From Piscirickettsiaceae bacterium (GTDB lineage: Bacteria > Pseudomonadota > Gammaproteobacteria > PS1 > Pseudothioglobaceae), in NCBI GenBank assembly GCA_012963565.1, contig DTVJ01000146.1, forward strand, positions 1-6,718: 6,718 nt of DNA, read 5' to 3'. The notes beneath the pieces are model-generated. The model had not been told where the DNA came from. It did no database searches and saw only the letters and a program-made list of their open reading frames with translations. Both the position numbers and the translations under genes were made by a program. Shown one piece after another: positions 5,891 to 6,718 of the stretch (position 1 is the first letter of the stretch; each line of letters opens with the position of its first letter).

Positions 5891-6355
5891 ATGTACATTA
5901 TCAATAAATTACATATTATTTTAACTGCCAGTTTTTTTTCTACAGCACTCACATTTAGCTCCACGGTCTACTCAGGAGAAACAATAGAAGTATGGAAATC
6001 CCCAACCTGTGGTTGTTGTGAAAAATGGGTCTCTCATTTAAAGGAAAATGGCTTTAGTGTGGTCACTCATAACACTCAAAATATGCAATCAATTAAGGAT
6101 GATTTTGGCGTGCCTAAGAAGTTAAGAAGTTGCCATACGGCTAAAATTGGTAAATATGTTATCGAGGGTCATGTACCTGCAACCGATATTAATGAACTTT
6201 TAAAAATGAATCCAACAGATGTTAAAGTTTTGAGTGCACCAGGTATGCCTGCCGGCTCTCCTGGCATGGAGATGGGAAATCGATTTGATCCTTATCCGAC
6301 AGTGACGTACAACACAAATAAAGAATTTAATTTATTTAATTATCATTCTAAATAG
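5891..6355 (+). CDS. Secreted DUF411 cysteine-rich protein, probably metal binding
   Basis: From the preferred start this is a 154-residue protein. It has a Sec signal peptide (about 1-28, basic NK then a hydrophobic core, cleavage near VYS|GE) and a DUF411 domain. The domain begins EVWKSPTCGCCEKW (33-46) with three cysteines C40, C42 and C43. SCHT (80-83) adds C81 and H82, and EGHVP (92-96) adds H94. A methionine- and glycine-rich segment, APGMPAGSPGMEMG (116-129), follows. DUF411 proteins are commonly found with copper and other metal resistance genes and have a thioredoxin-like fold, so periplasmic metal binding is the likely role. The metal is not shown by the sequence. An earlier in-frame ATG at 5798 would add 31 unusual residues, bury the signal peptide and place a palindrome in the coding region. 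Neither ATG has a clear ribosome binding site. A strong terminator follows. Confidence 0.85.
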   Translation: MYIINKLHIILTASFFSTALTFSSTVYSGETIEVWKSPTCGCCEKWVSHLKENGFSVVTHNTQNMQSIKDDFGVPKKLRSCHTAKIGKYVIEGHVPATDINELLKMNPTDVKVLSAPGMPAGSPGMEMGNRFDPYPTVTYNTNKEFNLFNYHSK

Positions 6356-6409
6356 AGCACTCAGTGTGATTATTTTAATGTTGTAATTAAAAATAAGATC
6401 TGAATATAA

Positions 6410-6433
6410 AAAAGCCTGCTACTGCAGGCTTTT
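6410..6433. terminator. Bidirectional intrinsic terminator between the DUF411 gene and ssb
   Basis: AAAAGCCTGC (6410-6419) pairs perfectly with GCAGGCTTTT (6424-6433) around a TACT loop. The stem has 10 bp, six of them G-C. On the plus strand it ends in TTTT, and on the minus strand in six T, so it should work best for ssb and also stop the DUF411 transcript. It lies between the two convergent genes, as expected. Confidence 0.85.
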
Positions 6434-6469
6434 ATCATCCAAACTTTGTAAAATTAGAAATGATACAGG

Positions 6470-6718
6470 CTAGAACGGAATATCATCATCAAAGCCTGAG
6501 TTATCAACTGGTGTGATTGGATCAGCAGCTGGTGCTGCGGCTCTTGGTGCCGGGGCAGACTGCTGTGAAGCGCCACCTACATCATCACGACGATCAAGCA
6601 TTTGTAGTGTTCCATTAAAGCCTGATACTACCACTTCCGTAGTGTAGCGATCAGCTCCTGATTTATCTTGCCATTTACGGGTTTGTAATTTACCCTCAAC
6701 GTAAACCTTAGAACCCTT
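6470..6718 (-). CDS. ssb: Single-stranded DNA-binding protein SSB, C-terminal half (partial)
   Basis: The minus strand encodes the last 82 residues of SSB, ending at a TAG (complement of 6470-6472); the N-terminal part, roughly 70 residues, lies beyond the window. SSB coats single-stranded DNA in replication, recombination and repair and recruits partner proteins through its tail. The visible part starts [11 protein letters not shown], continues RKWQDKSG and RYTTEVVV (the end of the OB-fold, matching E. coli SSB closely), then LQMLDRR. A short linker of about 30 residues rich in Ala, Pro and Gln leads to the acidic tip FDDDIPF, identical to the E. coli protein-interaction tail. The linker is much shorter than that of E. 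coli. Identification is secure. Confidence 0.96.
   Translation of the reverse strand, partial: KGSKVYVEGKLQTRKWQDKSGADRYTTEVVVSGFNGTLQMLDRRDDVGGASQQSAPAPRAAAPAADPITPVDNSGFDDDIPF

Overview
The window looks like ordinary chromosome from an AT-rich Gram-negative bacterium, most likely a gammaproteobacterium. The reasons are the SSB tail ending in DDDIPF, several proteins with Sec signal peptides that imply a periplasm, and the resemblance of the PQQ-type dehydrogenase, Pcm and TIGR01777 proteins to proteobacterial versions. The genus cannot be fixed from the sequence alone. No RNA genes, insertion sequences, integrases, CRISPR arrays or attachment sites are visible.

Layout: (1) positions 1-110 hold the probable 3' end of an unidentified gene. 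(2) Positions 139-444 hold a self-contained small gene with a credible promoter and a strong ribosome binding site. It encodes an 81-residue secreted protein whose mature part is five tandem 11-residue units. (3) Positions 583-5134 hold five same-strand genes spaced 30-55 bp apart, arranged like an operon. They are an aminoglycoside-phosphotransferase-like/P-loop kinase fusion, a 61-residue DUF2892 membrane protein, a secreted PQQ-dependent aldose dehydrogenase (Asd/YliI family), a protein-L-isoaspartate methyltransferase (Pcm) and a TIGR01777 epimerase-like SDR. An all-AT palindrome overlaps the last stop codon and may terminate transcription from both sides. (4) Positions 5154-6355 hold a divergent pair: a secreted Bcp-type peroxiredoxin on the minus strand and a secreted DUF411 cysteine-rich, probably metal-binding protein on the plus strand. 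The region between them carries two perfect inverted repeats. (5) Positions 6410-6433 hold a strong bidirectional terminator, followed by the C-terminal half of ssb on the minus strand, which runs off the window.

No single pathway joins all the genes. A loose theme is envelope and protein maintenance: peroxide removal, metal handling, repair of damaged aspartyl residues and periplasmic sugar oxidation. No complete new system is evident. The most unusual items are the 11-residue-repeat secreted protein and the palindromes in the peroxiredoxin/DUF411 control region, where the DUF411 start should probably be moved from 5798 to 5891.
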